Shown piece after piece: positions 62,155-64,000 of a stretch of DNA of 64,000 bases. Each line of letters opens with the position of its first letter. The first letter of the stretch is position 1. Both the position numbers and the translations under genes were made by a program. This stretch comes from Dipteronia dyeriana. Its lineage: Eukaryota; Streptophyta; Magnoliopsida; Sapindales; Sapindaceae. The notes beneath the pieces were generated by a model. The model did no database searches and was not told the DNA's origin. It saw nothing but the letters and a program-made list of their open reading frames with translations. Where the stretch lies: assembly GCA_032871835.1 (NCBI GenBank), contig CM065299.1, positions 32,104,074 to 32,168,073 on the forward strand, in the 5' to 3' direction.

Positions 62155-63379
62155 GAGATCATCAATCCAACCAAATTAATCAACGGCCTAATTCATCAGT
62201 AAATCAAAATTGGTAATTTTCTTTTATAAAATTTTCAAAATAAAGAAGTTAGTAATATTCTTTTCAGTCATTTGGATTCATTATAAAAGTTCAGATCTAC
62301 TGTAAATGTGATGAGATATGTGGCACGTTTCTCACAAGTCACATATATACCATTAAGGTTGTGGATTTGAATTATATCCTCACCTCCTAACCTCGAATCT
62401 TATATATAATAGGATTTGCTCGTGCCTTATAACTGTAACTTGTAATCTTCTTAATAAAGTAAAGCAAAATCGAAAGTAAAAGGAATAGCAACATCTGTAA
62501 GAAATTCTGTAACTAATTGTATTTAATTTAATTTTGTAACCGCAAACCGATCATAAAAAGAATGCATCGATAAGGAGCCACTAAAATCACCCATTGACCG
62601 CTTTGTATAAATGTAAGATACCAGAATTGCTAGAACCAGACACGTCGGAATATGTACCTTGACATTTATGATGAGGATCCATTGACTCTAATTCCAATTT
62701 TTTTTTGACAAACCCTAATTCCAAATTTCAGTCCATCATTTAAATTAATTTTCATTACTTTATTTTTTTAATGGATTTTTTTTAGAATGCCGATATTACC
62801 ATCCATAAATATGATTTGTAGGCCCATATTTTATTTAAAAAATTAATTTTAAAAAATACCCCAATAAAAATTTACAAATAAAGATAAATTAATTTAATTA
62901 AAAATTAATTAAATACTATATACGCCTTACACCAAAATTATAATATTTTTTTAAAAAAAAAAAATATGATAGGCGCGTATTGATGTATTCATGAGATTTG
63001 TTTTTTAGAAAAATTATGTATGTTGTTAGTTAATGTGATTACCAATGATGACTTGTAAATTTGTACAAAGTTGAAACAATGATCGATTTTTTGTGAATGC
63101 TCAATAGAGCATGAACAATGTCAGTGTCGAATTTATATATTTGATTTTTAAAAATATTTTATATTTGGATCTAAAAATAATATGATGTTTTATTTTAAAA
63201 TTGGATTTATTAATAATTTAAGAGGATTTACAAATAAGATGTATTAAAATAATATATTCATTTTATTAAATATATTATTGGCATTTGAATTGGTATTTAT
63301 AGTAATAGTTTGTTTTTAAAATTTTAGATATGAGTGTACTTTTAAAATGGGTGTTTAAATCCTATTTTTAGGCTGGCTC
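62155..63379. other. Last part of unit E 3' flank, no gene seen
   Basis: AT-rich and collinear with 5890-6767 plus 8527-8676 and 17206-17399 of unit A. Contains empty sites for unit A's LINE (near 63037) and LTR element (near 63178-63183). Confidence 0.8.
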
Positions 63380-63927
63380 TAGAGGTGCCCACGGTTCGGT
63401 TCCGGTTTGGAACCGTCAGTTCTGGTTTCGTGGGGACCTTGAACCAGAACCGTAACCGGCCTAGCCGGTTTGGTTATGTTTTGTAACCGCCGTTTTGGCG
63501 ATTACGGTTACGGTTTCGGTTTTGAAACCAACCGATTTCTGTTCCGACTGGTTTTTTTTTTCAAAACAAGTGCCACGTGGCAACTTATTATTGGTTCTTG
63601 CATTATTAATATATTCTTAAAAAAAAAACATCTCTTGGTCCAACGGTCAGCTACATTCAGCTGAGTTTTAATTCAAATAATGTGCCAAGTGTCAATTCAT
63701 GAGTGGTTGAAAGATTTTTAATTTTTAATTTTTAATTTTTTTGAAAATCGACGGTTTAACTTTCAGTTTTATATGGTTTTTAAGACCCTTAACCGTAACC
63801 AAACCGGCTCGAAACCTGTTTCCAACCGGTTTCGTAACTGTCGGTTTCAGTTACGGTTGAGTTTCGGTTTTGTTTGACCGGTTTTGGTTTGGTTTTGGAC
63901 GGTTTAACTGAACCGTGGACACCTCTA
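63380..63927. mobile_element. Complete hAT-like MITE at the right edge of the array
   Basis: 548 bp with TIRs TAGAGGTGCCCACGGTTC and, at the right end, AACCGTGGACACCTCTA. The 8-bp duplication is GCTGGCTC (63372-63379) and GATGGCTC (63928-63935), one mismatch. Both halves are rich in accGGTTtcGGTT motifs. The left about 255 bp matches the MITE parts that begin units A, B, D and E; the right part occurs only here. Confidence 0.88.
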
Positions 63928-64000
63928 GATGGCTCTATTGGTCTTTCATCACCCAAAAAATGGGAGGAATTTCACATAAGTCCTGACCTTTTAACAAAAT
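63928..64000. other. Flank beyond the array
   Basis: Short non-repeated sequence after the MITE. No feature recognised. Confidence 0.5.

Larger units (their letters stand above)
29284..63379. repeat. Tandem unit E (phytocyanin gene 3, heavily inserted)
   Basis: MITE left part (29284 to about 29540), copia fossil, PIF-like element, promoter region, MULE-1, gene 3, MULE-2, two LINEs, and 3' flank split among 42841-43040, 51181-51571, 54673-55317 and 62155-63379. Removing the four large insertions leaves about 7.3 kb, collinear with unit A. Confidence 0.9.

Overview
The window is nuclear DNA of a flowering plant, probably a eudicot. Signs of this are the AT-rich background, phytocyanin (early-nodulin-like) genes, plant-type L1 LINEs with RRM, endonuclease, RT and RNase H parts, a MULE carrying an ULP1-like gene, a large non-coding LTR retrotransposon and several hAT and PIF/Harbinger MITEs. 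The family is not identifiable by eye. No rRNA, tRNA or CRISPR array was recognised.

Backbone: a roughly 7.2 kb ancestral unit is repeated in tandem. Its order is the left part of a hAT-like MITE, a dead Ty1/copia pol fragment with LTR-like sequence, AT-rich spacer (with a PIF/Harbinger MITE in some copies), the phytocyanin promoter, an intronless phytocyanin gene, and a long AT-rich 3' flank. Five copies are visible: A (31-17399, gene 1 at 4134-4697), B (17400-19974, gene lost), C (20008-25721, gene 2 at 21883-22446), D (25722-29283, gene lost) and E (29284-63379, gene 3 at 42276-42840, frameshifted). At 63380 a complete copy of the hAT-like MITE marks the right edge of the array.

Transposons have inflated the units differently. 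Unit A carries a 5'-truncated LINE (6785-8526) and an 8.5 kb non-autonomous LTR retrotransposon (8677-17200) with two internal tandem arrays. Unit C carries a hAT-like element with a long (TA)n tract. Unit D carries a hAT MITE. Unit E carries two large MULEs and two LINEs. MULE-1 (33414-42141) has a broken mudrA-like transposase converging on a broken nine-exon ULP1/DUF1985 gene, the Kaonashi-type arrangement. It lies exactly at the TATA box of gene 3. MULE-2 (43041-51180) has long TIRs, mirrored minisatellite arrays and no recognisable coding domain. A 5'-truncated LINE lies at 51572-54672 and a nearly full-length one at 55318-62154. Most insertions have clear target-site duplications, and empty sites survive in sister units, so the order of events can be read.

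Only phytocyanin genes 1 and 2 look translatable as host genes. Both lack the type-1 copper cysteine, and each has lost another conserved residue. Everything else with coding character is transposon-derived and mostly broken. The least ordinary observations are the two MULEs whose predicted 5' leader introns hold minisatellite arrays, the full ULP1 gene model with its catalytic residues, and the replacement of the gene 3 promoter by a transposon end.
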